NCBI GenBank assembly: GCA_949493535.1 | Contig: CASZWJ010000001.1 | Span: 204,850 to 268,849, forward strand | Origin: an uncultured Alphaproteobacteria bacterium | Lineage (GTDB): Bacteria; Pseudomonadota; Alphaproteobacteria; RF32; CAG-239 | DNA: 64,000 nt | Direction of reading: 5' to 3' | Shown: in pieces, positions 26,972-34,839 of the stretch | Layout: every line of letters starts with the position of its first letter | How positions within the stretch are numbered: the first letter of the stretch is position 1 | Position numbers and translations under genes: made by a program | Notes under the pieces: model-generated | Told to the model about the DNA's origin: nothing | The model's database searches: none | Seen by the model: the letters and a program-made list of their open reading frames with translations, nothing else

Positions 26972-27937
26972 TTATTCCTTTATTGACGTTATTTGACCGT
27001 CACGGACTGCTTTTATTGCGGAAGGAACGGCAATAATTCCGTCTTTTGCATTGTTTTTCGAAATATAGCCGCTGATTGTTTTGGGGGCGGGCAATAAATC
27101 TTTTTTGAAATTTTTTTCGTAAGCGCCGATAAGGGTTTTCAGGGCTGTTCCGGCCAGCTCGGCATCGTAGGCGCCTGCAACAGAGCCGGCAGAACGCGTG
27201 TTGTCGTAAAGTTTGGGATTGTCGGTTACGTCAACCGTGTAAAGTGTTGAAATGTTAAAATTGCTGATGCCGTTGTCATGCAGCTGTTCTGTTAAAACAT
27301 CAATTTCTGACGGAGCTCCGACAAGCAGGAATAAATCGGTGTCGTTGTTGCGCAGGAGGTTAATCAGCGTTCCGAAATCATTTTGTCCGGGATGAATGAC
27401 GGCGCCGGCCAGGCCATAAGTATCAGGCAGGGCATTTTTAAATGTTTGGGCGAGAGAGCGGTAGTCACCTTGGGCTGCTGTGATAAAGCCGATGTTTTTG
27501 AAGCTGCGCCGGCTTAAATCTTTGACAAATAAGTCCGAGATCTGCTTGTAGGGGCTGTGAATGATAAATTTTTCGGGCGTTTCGGCATTTATTGCCAAAG
27601 TGGCGCGGGGTTCCGGTGCAAACTCCACACGGATATCTGCTTTGGCGGAATTTTTATCCTGTGTTGTATCGGTATTACTGTCTTTGAAAAGAATATCGTA
27701 TTTGTAACGGACTTTTGCCGCGCTGTCGTTGATAATCTGCTGCATGGCGTTTTTTGCCGCAAGCCCTACACGGGCATTGGGGCCGGAGAGGGGAAGATAT
27801 GCATTGATTTTTATAAGCGGGCGGGCAATTGTTTCCGTGCGTCTGGGCTGATAAGTTGCGGCAAAAATCGTTGCCAATGCGGTTATCACGGCAACGGCCA
27901 GTAAAATTATTTTGGTACGCAATGCCATTAAATGCAT
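26972..27937 (-). CDS. Periplasmic-binding-protein-like (Leu/Ile/Val-binding fold) exported protein
   Basis: 321 residues with an N-terminal uncleaved or cleaved signal (MALRTKIILLAVAVITALAT). The body resembles the peripla_BP_6 fold: INAYLPLSGPNARVGLAAKNA, then FKNIGFITAAQGDYRS and DTDLFLLVGAPSE. Such proteins usually bind amino acids or act as penicillin-binding-protein activators (LpoA-like). It is shorter than usual. It lies between rlmB (14 bp) and the ABC ATPase (3 bp), so it may serve that exporter, although exporters rarely need binding proteins. Start has GGAGAATATC upstream. Confidence 0.75.
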   Translation of the reverse strand: MHLMALRTKIILLAVAVITALATIFAATYQPRRTETIARPLIKINAYLPLSGPNARVGLAAKNAMQQIINDSAAKVRYKYDILFKDSNTDTTQDKNSAKADIRVEFAPEPRATLAINAETPEKFIIHSPYKQISDLFVKDLSRRSFKNIGFITAAQGDYRSLAQTFKNALPDTYGLAGAVIHPGQNDFGTLINLLRNNDTDLFLLVGAPSEIDVLTEQLHDNGISNFNISTLYTVDVTDNPKLYDNTRSAGSVAGAYDAELAGTALKTLIGAYEKNFKKDLLPAPKTISGYISKNNAKDGIIAVPSAIKAVRDGQITSIKE

Positions 27938-27951
27938 GATATTCTCCGTTT

Positions 27952-28713
27952 TTATTTTTTATTTATTTCATATAAAGCTATTGCCGCGGCGGTTGAGACA
28001 TTCAAGCTTTCAACTTTTTCGGATATGGGCAGTTTGACCGTCATGTCGCAGCTTTCTTCTACCAGACGTCGCATGCCTTTGCCTTCGGATCCCATAATGA
28101 TGGCCGTTTTCCCTGACTTGTTGATTTCATCAATATAAGTTTCGGCATAGCCGTCCATGCCGATTGTCCAAAAGCCGGCGTCTTTAAGCTGCTGAATGGC
28201 GCGCGACAAGTTGGTGACGCGGCAAATCGGCAGGTGTTCGATTGTGCCGGCAGAAGCTTTTGCCATGGTTCCGGTTTCTGCCGGAGAATTTTTATCCTGT
28301 AAAATAAGGGCCAATGTATCAAATGCAACGCAGGAACGGATAATCGCACCAATATTCTGCGGGTCGGTTACCTGATCAAGAATCAGGATATGGCAGCGGT
28401 TTTTCTGGTCGGCCATGATACAGATATCTTCTAACGAATAATCTTCCAATTCGCTGCAATATACCGCGAATCCCTGATGTACGGCGTCACGCGGCAAAAC
28501 TCTGTCGATTTCTTTTTTGTCGACGGTGTTGATAATGCCGGTATTGATTTTGTTTTGTTGGCAGACGGCTTTTATTTCGTCAAAATTGTCTTTGGTGCAG
28601 AGGATTTTACTGACGCGGCGGCGCGGGTTGTTGAGAACGGCCATAACCGGATGGCGTCCGTAAAGAATGCTTCCGGCAGCGTTGTTTGAATTGTTATTGC
28701 GGTTTTTTGACAT
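27952..28713 (-). CDS. rlmB: TrmH-family 23S rRNA (guanosine-2'-O) methyltransferase RlmB
   Basis: 253 residues. The substrate-binding N-terminal domain begins ILYGRHPVMAVLNN. The SPOUT domain carries the three TrmH motifs: LDQVTDPQNIGAIIRS, IIMGSEGKGM and LPISEKVESLNVSTAAAIAL. RlmB methylates G2251 in the peptidyl-transferase P loop of 23S rRNA. First gene of the minus-strand run that continues into the ABC exporter. Confidence 0.92.
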   Translation of the reverse strand: MSKNRNNNSNNAAGSILYGRHPVMAVLNNPRRRVSKILCTKDNFDEIKAVCQQNKINTGIINTVDKKEIDRVLPRDAVHQGFAVYCSELEDYSLEDICIMADQKNRCHILILDQVTDPQNIGAIIRSCVAFDTLALILQDKNSPAETGTMAKASAGTIEHLPICRVTNLSRAIQQLKDAGFWTIGMDGYAETYIDEINKSGKTAIIMGSEGKGMRRLVEESCDMTVKLPISEKVESLNVSTAAAIALYEINKK

Positions 28714-28779
28714 GGTATTCCTCAGTTGTTTAATTTTTTTGATATTTTAATGTAAAAATCTTAATTTTCTATTTTTATT

Positions 28780-29667
28780 TTAACTGATGACTTTGCGCAA
28801 AATGCCGCCGGCGTTTTGTAAAAGTTTTTCCGCCTGTTCTTTGCTTACGCCTTTTATTGCCATAACACAGGCTGTCTTGACGTTTTTGCCGCTGGCGGCA
28901 ATGTATTTTTCCGCTTTCTCATATGGTATTTTTGCTATTTCGGAAACAATGCGGCAGCCGCGGTCAATAAGTTTTTCATTTACCATGCGCACGTCGATCA
29001 TATAGTTTTCATAAGTTTTTCCAATGCGAATCATGGCGCCGGTCGAAAGCATGTTTAATATCATTTTTTGTGCGGTGCCCGATTTCATGCGCGAGGAACC
29101 GGTTATCGGTTCTTCTCCGACAACAGGGTTGATGAAAATATCGGAAAACTCTTTGAGTTTTGCTTCCGGATTTGAGGATATGCCGATTGTTTTGATGCCG
29201 CGTTTGCGGGATTCTTCCAATATTGCCAACACATAGCGCGGGCCGCCGTTGGCAGAAATGCCTACGACAATATCGTTTTGTGTCGGGTTGAAAGAGGCTA
29301 AATCTTCTAAGCCGAGTTCGGGATTGTCTTCGGAGTTTTCGATAGAAAAACGCAGCGCTTTGTCGCCGCCGGCAATATAGCCGCAGACCATGCCGTGTTC
29401 GACGCCGAAGGTCGGCCAGCATTCGGAAGCGTCTAAAACGCCGAGGCGCCCCGAGGTTCCGGCGCCGAAATAGGCAAGGCGTCCGCCGTTACGGAATGCT
29501 TCGGCAATCAGTTCTATCGCTTCGCCGATTTGCGGCGTTACTTTTTCAATCGCTTCCGCGACTTTTTTATCCTCGCGATTTAAGGTTTTTGCAATTTCGG
29601 CGCCGCCCATTAAGTCAATATCGGCGGTTTCCGGATTTCTTTTTTCGGTTAAGGCTATGGAATTCAT
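28780..29667 (-). CDS. murQ: N-acetylmuramic acid 6-phosphate etherase
   Basis: 295 residues from ATG 29667, which has GGAG 7 bases upstream; the frame is open further up to 29796 but that part is unlike the family. The SIS fold shows FGAGTSGRLGVLDASECWPT (about 67-86), with Glu82 in the position of the catalytic glutamate, plus a second conserved block VVGEEPITGSSRMKSGTAQK. MurQ cleaves the lactyl ether of MurNAc-6-P to GlcNAc-6-P during cell-wall recycling. Its partner kinase gene anmK lies at 37.6-39.0 kb. Confidence 0.96.
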   Translation of the reverse strand: MNSIALTEKRNPETADIDLMGGAEIAKTLNREDKKVAEAIEKVTPQIGEAIELIAEAFRNGGRLAYFGAGTSGRLGVLDASECWPTFGVEHGMVCGYIAGGDKALRFSIENSEDNPELGLEDLASFNPTQNDIVVGISANGGPRYVLAILEESRKRGIKTIGISSNPEAKLKEFSDIFINPVVGEEPITGSSRMKSGTAQKMILNMLSTGAMIRIGKTYENYMIDVRMVNEKLIDRGCRIVSEIAKIPYEKAEKYIAASGKNVKTACVMAIKGVSKEQAEKLLQNAGGILRKVIS

Positions 29668-29785
29668 TTTTTTCTCCATGAATATTTTGTTCAATTTTAA
29701 CTGCCAGAAGTTAATAAAAAGAAAAAAGAAGCGGCCGCTTTTATTCACAATATGAAAATAATTTGGCCGTTTAGTAAAAAAGGGG

Positions 29786-29814
29786 TTGACAAACACGGCA
29801 AAATACGATTATTT
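29786..29814 (+). promoter_or_regulatory. Promoter of tRNA-Tyr/tRNA-Gly/tuf
   Basis: Consensus -35 TTGACA (29786-29791) and, after 17 bp, TTATTT (29809-29814). No other strong promoter precedes the tRNA-tuf unit. The -10 box is weak, so exact placement is tentative. Confidence 0.55.
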
Positions 29815-29868
29815 GCCTGTTAGTGAATATCAAGAGGAATGTTCCTCACTCCTGAATTTCGTTTTATC

Positions 29869-29953
29869 GGAGGGGTGGCAGAGCGGTCAAATGCAACGGA
29901 CTGTAAATCCGTCGACTTAGTCTACGATGGTTCGAATCCATCCCCCTCCACCA
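29869..29953 (+). tRNA. tRNA-Tyr (anticodon GTA)
   Basis: 85 nt, class II with a long variable arm. Acceptor GGAGGGG with CCCCTCC, anticodon stem GGACT-GTA-AATCC, T loop TTCGAAT, encoded ACCA end. Confidence 0.96.
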
Positions 29954-29991
29954 TTCGGTTTCAGGTTTACTCTCGATAAGAGGCAAATTAA

Positions 29992-30065
29992 GCGGGTGTA
30001 GCTCAATGGTAGAGCAGAAGCCTTCCAAGCTTATGACGGGGGTTCGATTCCCCTCACCCGCTCCA
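29992..30065 (+). tRNA. tRNA-Gly (anticodon TCC)
   Basis: 74 nt. Acceptor GCGGGTG with CACCCGC, anticodon loop CTTCCAA (TCC), T arm GGGGG-TTCGATT-CCCCT, encoded TCCA end. Ends 57 bp before tuf and is presumably co-transcribed with it. Confidence 0.97.
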
Positions 30066-30122
30066 AAAATTTCCCCCTTTTCGAATCGTTCTAACAACAT
30101 AAACAATTAGGATATTTATACA

Positions 30123-31313
30123 ATGGCAAAAGAGAAATTTGAGCGGAGCAAGCCGCACTGCAACATTGGCACGATTGGTCACGTAGACCATGGTAAGACG
30201 ACCTTGACGGCAGCAATCACAAAAGTATTGGCAGAAGAAGGCGGCGCAAGCTTCACAGCTTATGATCAGATTGATAAAGCGCCTGAAGAAAAAGCACGCG
30301 GTATCACCATTTCTACCTCACACGTAGAATATGAAACCCCGAATCGTCACTATGCACACGTAGACTGCCCGGGCCACGCCGACTATGTTAAAAACATGAT
30401 TACCGGTGCCGCTCAGATGGACGGCGGTATCTTGGTTGTATCTTCAGCCGACGGTCCGATGCCGCAAACTCGTGAACATATCTTGTTGGCTCGCCAAGTA
30501 GGCGTTCCTGCATTGGTTGTTTACATGAACAAAGTAGACCAGGTAGACGATCCTGAATTGTTGGACTTGGTAGAAATGGAAATCCGCGACCTGTTGAGCT
30601 CTTATGACTTCCCGGGCGATGAAATTCCGATTATCAAAGGTTCAGCTTTGGCAGTATTGGAAAACGGCGACAAAACGATCGGCCATGATTCCATTATTGA
30701 ATTGATGAAAGCAGTAGACAGCTACATTCCGCAGCCGGAACGTCCGAAAGATCAGCCGTTCTTGATGCCGATTGAAGACGTATTCTCCATTTCCGGCCGT
30801 GGTACGGTAGTTACCGGCCGTGTCGAACGCGGTGTCTTGCATGTAGGTGATGATATTGAAATCGTAGGTATCAGACCGACCCAGAAAACGACCTGTACCG
30901 GTATCGAAATGTTCCGCAAATTGTTGGACGAAGGCGAAGCCGGCGACAACATCGGTGTACTTTTGCGCGGTACGAAGAGAGAAGAAGTTGAACGCGGCCA
31001 GGTTTTGGCAGCACCGGGAACAATTACCCCGCATACAGACTTCACTTGCGAATGCTATATTCTGACGAAAGAAGAAGGCGGCCGTCATACACCGTTCTTC
31101 AGCAACTATCGTCCTCAGTTCTATTTCCGTACGACAGACGTCACCGGTTCAATTGAACTTCCTGCCGGAACAGAAATGGTAATGCCTGGCGATAACATCA
31201 CCATGACAGCAAAATTGATTCACCCGATTGCTATGAACGAAGGTCTTCGTTTCGCAATCCGTGAAGGTGGTCGTACTGTCGGTGCCGGCGTTGTTTCTAA
31301 AATCTTGAAATAA
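30123..31313 (+). CDS. tuf: Elongation factor Tu
   Basis: 396 residues, full-length EF-Tu. G1 GHVDHGKT (19-26), DCPGH (G3), and the G4 region, which reads [10 protein letters not shown] rather than the usual N-K-x-D followed by M. Delivers aminoacyl-tRNA to the ribosome. The tRNA-Tyr/tRNA-Gly/tuf order is as in the ancestral tufB locus, but secE lies 5.5 kb downstream instead of adjacent. The coding sequence shows strong codon bias. Confidence 0.99.
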   Translation: MAKEKFERSKPHCNIGTIGHVDHGKTTLTAAITKVLAEEGGASFTAYDQIDKAPEEKARGITISTSHVEYETPNRHYAHVDCPGHADYVKNMITGAAQMDGGILVVSSADGPMPQTREHILLARQVGVPALVVYMNKVDQVDDPELLDLVEMEIRDLLSSYDFPGDEIPIIKGSALAVLENGDKTIGHDSIIELMKAVDSYIPQPERPKDQPFLMPIEDVFSISGRGTVVTGRVERGVLHVGDDIEIVGIRPTQKTTCTGIEMFRKLLDEGEAGDNIGVLLRGTKREEVERGQVLAAPGTITPHTDFTCECYILTKEEGGRHTPFFSNYRPQFYFRTTDVTGSIELPAGTEMVMPGDNITMTAKLIHPIAMNEGLRFAIREGGRTVGAGVVSKILK

Positions 31314-31354
31314 TCCGAGAAGCTCGCAATAACGGCGACTAATCGTAAAAAATA

Positions 31355-31408
31355 GAAAAAGCTGAAAATTCATGTACGCTTATGTACACTAGGATTTTCA
31401 GCTTTTTC
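31355..31408. repeat. TGTAC-hairpin repeat, copy 3 (tuf 3' end)
   Basis: GAAAAAGCTGAAAAT is followed by TCATGTAC, loop GCTTAT, GTACACTAGG and ATTTTCAGCTTTTTC. The lower stem is 15 bp and perfect; the tip is the family motif. It lies 41 bp after the tuf stop and is followed by a T-rich stretch, so it may act as the tuf terminator. Confidence 0.75.
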
Positions 31409-31490
31409 ATTTTTACTTCTATTCGCTCGTTCTATCGAGCTTCTATGAGATTGCGTGAGGGGGAAAATTCACACACCAGAATTTCGGCCG

Positions 31491-31540
31491 CTTTGTTTTT
31501 CACGCTATAAGCCTCAAATCTCAAACTTTTAGAAAGAGAG
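31491..31540. repeat. Imperfect direct repeat, left copy
   Basis: Begins near GCCGCTTTGTTTTTCACGC and ends in CTTTTAGAAAG. It aligns with 31904-31957: TTTGTTT(T/C)TCA(C/T)GC.ATAAGC and CTTTTAGAAA are shared. Both copies can be read on the minus strand as related peptides (SKS....AY..(K/R)NK..E). It lies inside the interrupted hairpin between 31459 and 31560. Confidence 0.45.
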
Positions 31541-31703
31541 TAGAAGCCTAGGATTTTCTCTCTTCTTTTTTGTTTCTACTGATCTCAAATATCGGATTGC
31601 AACCTATTTAAGAATTTTGATTGGGTATATTATCGAAAATCAATGGGGCAGCCCACGCAGTTTATGATGTTTTAAGAAATTGAAGCAGAATAAAAAATGC
31701 AAA

Positions 31704-31752
31704 GGGAGAAAATTCATGTATGTTTTTGGACACCGGATTTTCTCTCTTTTTT
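31704..31752 (+). repeat. TGTAC-hairpin repeat, copy 4 (variant, terminator-like)
   Basis: GGGAGAAAAT, then TCATGTAT-GTTTTT-GGACACCGG, then ATTTTCTCTC followed by TTTTTTT. Lower stem GAGAAAAT/ATTTTCTC is perfect; the tip deviates from GTAC. The trailing T-run makes it look like a working terminator. Confidence 0.6.
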
Positions 31753-31903
31753 TACTCAGTCTGAACGAGTCTCCGCATCCTCATTAAAAAGGTTGAGTCT
31801 TTCAGTTCCTAAGGTAAAAGACGACTTTCTGAAAAAAAAGCCGTCTTTTGTTTGGATATTATCTTAAATGCCTGTTTTTAATTTGTCTTGAGGGGAGAGT
31901 TTC

Positions 31904-31957
31904 AATCACTTTGTTTCTCATGCGATAAGCAGCAGACTGTGAGCTTTTAGAAAAGTG
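31904..31957. repeat. Imperfect direct repeat, right copy
   Basis: Begins CACTTTGTTTCTCATGCGA and ends CTTTTAGAAAAGTG. Partner of 31491-31540. Not associated with a hairpin arm here. Confidence 0.45.
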
Positions 31958-32055
31958 TCTAACGGAGAGCAGATTGCCGATAGGGGATTGTTGCTTTGAT
32001 TTCAAATTCAATTGATTGAAAGCAATTTGTTTTTGTTTCTGTGTGATATTTTTAT

Positions 32056-32087
32056 TACAAAAAAAGAGCTGCAATCGCAGCTCTTGA
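32056..32087 (-). terminator. Terminator of the ankyrin-like gene
   Basis: AAGAGCTGC (32064-32072) pairs with GCAGCTCTT (32077-32085); the A-run on the left is the T-run of the minus-strand transcript. Confidence 0.85.
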
Positions 32088-32116
32088 TTGGTTTTGAGGA
32101 GAAGATGAGGAGAATT

Positions 32117-32530
32117 TTAACGAAGTACCGAATTCAGAAATTGATTGTTCGTTTCGGTTTTTAGCTTTAATTGCTTTTCTTTGCGTTTTCTTTCTTCTTC
32201 TTCCTGACGCAGCTCTTGGTGCTTTTTTTCATGTTCTTCGTTGCTCCAGATTGTATAAAGTTCCATAATGCCGAGAGCGCCGAAGTGCTGCAAAAGGCGT
32301 TGCATCGGATCTGATTTAGCCTTTTGGAGCAAGCATGTTTCGATAACGTGCTTTCCGGATTCATGCGGAAGGGGGGGAATTTCATCATAAATTTTCTGGT
32401 TCACATCGACTGTTTTTGTGGACAGAATTTTGTATGCTTTTTGTATGTTATCGTTTTCAACAGCGGTTCTGAGACGCTCAAAGGTGTTATTACGGAAGAA
32501 ACCAAAGAGCTTTTTAATGAATTTGTTCAT
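32117..32530 (-). CDS. Hypothetical protein with weak ankyrin-like segment and charged coiled coil
   Basis: 137 residues. Residues ~18-75 (LRTAVENDNIQKAYKILSTK, then VDVNQKI) resemble a degenerate ankyrin repeat. Residues ~98-125 are a highly charged helix (EEHEKKHQELRQEEEERKRK) likely to form a coiled coil. No signal peptide or membrane helix. Start has no strong ribosome site. It has its own terminator, which supports a real gene. Function unknown; it sits in the accessory insertion between tuf and secE. Confidence 0.55.
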   Translation of the reverse strand: MNKFIKKLFGFFRNNTFERLRTAVENDNIQKAYKILSTKTVDVNQKIYDEIPPLPHESGKHVIETCLLQKAKSDPMQRLLQHFGALGIMELYTIWSNEEHEKKHQELRQEEEERKRKEKQLKLKTETNNQFLNSVLR

Positions 32531-32650
32531 AGATAATTTATTTTTTATAAGGTTAATAAGAAGTTTTGTAAATATAACTTAACATATTTTTTGTTTTTGT
32601 GCAAATATTTTTTTGTCTATTTTTTGCGGCGGGATTAGGGTAAAAAGTAC

Positions 32651-32681
32651 TTGACTTAGAGTAAGCTCTAAAGATTATAGT
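32651..32681 (+). promoter_or_regulatory. Promoter with internal inverted repeat, upstream of DXS-like gene
   Basis: -35 TTGACT (32651-32656) and a -10 near TTATAG/TATAGT (32675-32681). Between them lies TTAGAG-TAAG-CTCTAA (32656-32671), a 6-bp inverted repeat with a 4-bp spacer, positioned like a repressor operator. Confidence 0.5.
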
Positions 32682-32713
32682 TGCTGTAATTTAATTTTAT
32701 AAAAGGAAGAACT

Positions 32714-34459
32714 ATGGCTGATTATGAAGTTTTGAAAACGATTAACTCTCCTAAAGATGTTAAAGATTTGTCATTTATGGCGCTTAATGAATTGTGCGAA
32801 GAAATGCGAAGCGCTGTTCTGAACCGTGTCAGTAGGATAGGCGGGCACGTAGGGCCGAATTTGGGCGTTATCGAATTGACTGTTGCTTTGCATTATGTTT
32901 TTAATTCTCCGGTTGATAAAATGGTTTGGGATGTCAGCCATCAGAGTTATCCGCATAAGATGTTGACCGGACGCGCTGCCGGATTTTATGACGAAACAAA
33001 ATTCAGCGAAATTTCCGGTTATACGGCGCCACAAGAAAGCGAGCATGATATTTTTACCGTCGGACATACATCTACCTCTGTCAGTTTGGCAGCAGGCTTG
33101 GCGAAGGCCCGTGACTTTAAGGGCGAAAAGCATAATGTTATTGCAATAATCGGTGATGGTTCACTTTCCGGAGGCGAAGCTTTTGAAGGGTTGGACAATG
33201 CCGGCGATTTCAAATCAAACTTTATCGTGATTGTCAATGATAATGAAATGTCAATTGCAGAAAACTATGGCGGCTTGTATGGCAATCTGTCGAAACTGCG
33301 CGAAACAAAAGGAGCTGCGCAGGATAATTATTTCAAAGCGCTCGGATTTGATTATCGGTATGTGGAAGAAGGCAATGATGTTGTCAAGTTGATAACGGAA
33401 CTGATGAAAGTGAAAGATATTGACCATCCGGTAGTTGTTCATATCCATACGCTTAAGGGCAACGGATATCGTCCGGCAGAGGAAAATAAGGAAGCATTCC
33501 ATTGGTCGTTGCCTTTTGATGTGGAGAGCGGCAAGCTTTTGCCTTTTAACGGCGGCGAATCATATGGCAGTATTGTTGCCGATTATTTGGAAAACAGAGT
33601 TCGGCAGGATAAGTCGCTGGCTGTTGTGAATGCCGGTACGCCCGGTGCGGTTTGTATGCGTGATTTTCGTAGCAGACATCCTGATAATTTCTTTGATGTC
33701 GGCATAGCGGAAGAGCATCTGATTGCATTTATTTCCGGTATGGCAAAATCGGGTTTGAAGCCGGTCGGTTTGTTTTTCGGCGGTTTTATCCAGAGAACTT
33801 ATGACCAGTTGTCTCAGGATTTATGTTTAAATAAAAGTCCGGCAGTGATAGTTCTTGAAAACTGCGGAATAACAGGTATGGATGTGACGCATTTATCTAT
33901 TTTTGATATTGCAATGATTAGCAGTATTCCAAATTTGGTCGGTTTGGCGCCAAGCTGCAAGAGTGAAGCAATCCGTATGCTGGATTGGGCTTTTGCTCAA
34001 AAAGATTTTCCGGTCGTTATCAGAACTCCGGCGGATATTTCTCAAAATCTGATTTATGAACCCAAACAGGATATTGAACTTAATAAATTTGAAATGCTGA
34101 AGAAAGGTTCAAAAGTTGCGTTACTAGGTTTGGGAAATTTCCTTAAACTTGCGGAAGATACGGCAGAATTATTGAAAGAAAAAGGTATTGAAGCGACAAT
34201 TATCAATCCGCGTTTTACCACGGCACTTGACGAAGATATGCTTTCTTCTTTGGTTGAAAACCATAATATTGTTGTTACCTTGGAGGATGGTGTTCTTGCC
34301 GGCGGATTTGGCGAGAAAGTTGCCGCATTTTATGGCGATAAACCGGTCAAGGTTTATAACTTCGGCGCTTATAAAGAATTTACGGACAGGGTTCCGGTGG
34401 CGGAATTGCTAGAGCGTTATGAGTTGACGCCGGCGCAGATTGTGCGAAAAATTATGTAA
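32714..34459 (+). CDS. DXS-like thiamine-diphosphate transketolase
   Basis: 581 residues, shorter than classical DXS (about 620). It has the ThDP motif GDGSLSGG...NDNEMSI, the N-terminal IELTVALHYVFN with HQSYPHKMLTGR, the HTLKGNGYRPAEE block with FHW, and GIAEEH carrying the catalytic Glu. The two arginines that bind the glyceraldehyde-3-phosphate phosphate in DXS (DRAG and YPRG motifs; E. coli Arg420 and Arg478) are replaced: ENCGI and RTPAD. In this respect it resembles the DXS-like proteins of Lactobacillales. DXP synthesis is therefore not assured; a related acyloin or ketol transfer is possible. Good ribosome site (AAAGGAAGAACT). Confidence 0.8.
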   Translation: MADYEVLKTINSPKDVKDLSFMALNELCEEMRSAVLNRVSRIGGHVGPNLGVIELTVALHYVFNSPVDKMVWDVSHQSYPHKMLTGRAAGFYDETKFSEISGYTAPQESEHDIFTVGHTSTSVSLAAGLAKARDFKGEKHNVIAIIGDGSLSGGEAFEGLDNAGDFKSNFIVIVNDNEMSIAENYGGLYGNLSKLRETKGAAQDNYFKALGFDYRYVEEGNDVVKLITELMKVKDIDHPVVVHIHTLKGNGYRPAEENKEAFHWSLPFDVESGKLLPFNGGESYGSIVADYLENRVRQDKSLAVVNAGTPGAVCMRDFRSRHPDNFFDVGIAEEHLIAFISGMAKSGLKPVGLFFGGFIQRTYDQLSQDLCLNKSPAVIVLENCGITGMDVTHLSIFDIAMISSIPNLVGLAPSCKSEAIRMLDWAFAQKDFPVVIRTPADISQNLIYEPKQDIELNKFEMLKKGSKVALLGLGNFLKLAEDTAELLKEKGIEATIINPRFTTALDEDMLSSLVENHNIVVTLEDGVLAGGFGEKVAAFYGDKPVKVYNFGAYKEFTDRVPVAELLERYELTPAQIVRKIM

Positions 34460-34462
34460 GGT

Positions 34463-34490
34463 GAGGGCGGTGTTAAACCGCCCTTTTTTC
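34463..34490 (+). terminator. Terminator of the DXS-like gene
   Basis: GGGCGGT (34465-34471) with ACCGCCC (34477-34483), then TTTTTT. Confidence 0.9.
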
Positions 34491-34512
34491 GTTCGGATAA
34501 ATAAAAAAAGAC

Positions 34513-34541
34513 TTGATTTATTTATCAGAGTTGTGTATCTA
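34513..34541 (+). promoter_or_regulatory. Promoter of tRNA-Trp
   Basis: -35 TTGATT (34513-34518), 17-bp spacer, -10 TATCTA (34536-34541). A small inverted repeat AAGCTC-AAGT-GAGCTT follows at 34551-34566, just before the tRNA. Confidence 0.55.
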
Positions 34542-34578
34542 ATAAATCACAAGCTCAAGTGAGCTTGAATTTTATGTT

Positions 34579-34654
34579 AGGGGTATAGCTCAGTTGGTAG
34601 AGCGTCGGTCTCCAAAACCGAATGTCGTGAGTTCGAATCTTACTGCCCCTGCCA
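34579..34654 (+). tRNA. tRNA-Trp (anticodon CCA)
   Basis: 76 nt. Acceptor AGGGGTA with TGCCCCT, anticodon loop CTCCAAA (CCA), T loop TTCGAAT, encoded GCCA end. In many bacteria it sits between tuf and secE, as it does here despite insertions. Confidence 0.97.
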
Positions 34655-34690
34655 ATAAAAAAGTCCGCTTTAGGCGGGCTTTTTTATTGG
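34655..34690 (+). terminator. Terminator of tRNA-Trp, core of a larger palindrome
   Basis: CAATAAAAAAGTCCGC (from 34653) pairs with G(C)GGGCTTTTTTATTG (to 34690). Pairing continues on both sides into the tRNA T-arm and a downstream inverted copy. Confidence 0.88.
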
Positions 34691-34719
34691 CATTTAGGGG
34701 CGGTTGGTGAGAACTCACG
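34691..34719. repeat. Inverted degenerate copy of the tRNA-Trp 3' half
   Basis: Read in reverse complement, 34691-34719 gives CGTGAGTTC, then 12 less similar bases, then GCCCCT and GCC, matching tRNA-Trp 34626-34653 (CGTGAGTTC...GCCCCTGCC). Together with the terminator it makes a ~94-bp palindrome (34626-34719). Confidence 0.6.
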
Positions 34720-34821
34720 AGGGAGTGAGTTTGAACCGCAGTTTGCAGGCGGGCAGAGAACGCCGGTTGCGAGGGACGAGCAAGCAAACAAGGTCGGCGA
34801 AGCGGAAGCGCAGCCAATCGT

Positions 34822-34833
34822 CTGCCCCTGCCA
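34822..34833 (+). repeat. Direct copy of the tRNA-Trp 3' end (att-like)
   Basis: CTGCCCCTGCCA repeats the last 12 bases of tRNA-Trp (34643-34654), 179 bp downstream. tRNA 3'-end duplications of this kind mark integration of tRNA-targeting elements. 34720-34821 is GC-richer than its surroundings and has no gene I trust. Confidence 0.5.
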
Positions 34834-34839
34834 CTCAAG

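Larger units (their letters stand above)
31314..32055. other. Repeat-rich non-coding region 3' of tuf
   Basis: About 740 bp without a convincing gene. It holds two TGTAC-type hairpins (31355 and 31704), an interrupted one (arms near 31459 and 31548), an imperfect direct repeat (31491 and 31904), and a hairpin AAAAGACG...CGTCTTTT (about 31816-31852). Short minus-strand frames here look like repeat-derived peptides rather than genes. Confidence 0.6.

Noticed and set aside
29864-30106. Minus-strand frame across tRNA-Tyr and tRNA-Gly
   Set aside because: It is a reverse reading of two tRNA genes.
31859-32074. 71-codon minus-strand frame in the tuf 3' region
   Set aside because: It reads through the direct repeat and the terminator of the next gene; related peptide from the other repeat copy shows it is repeat-derived.
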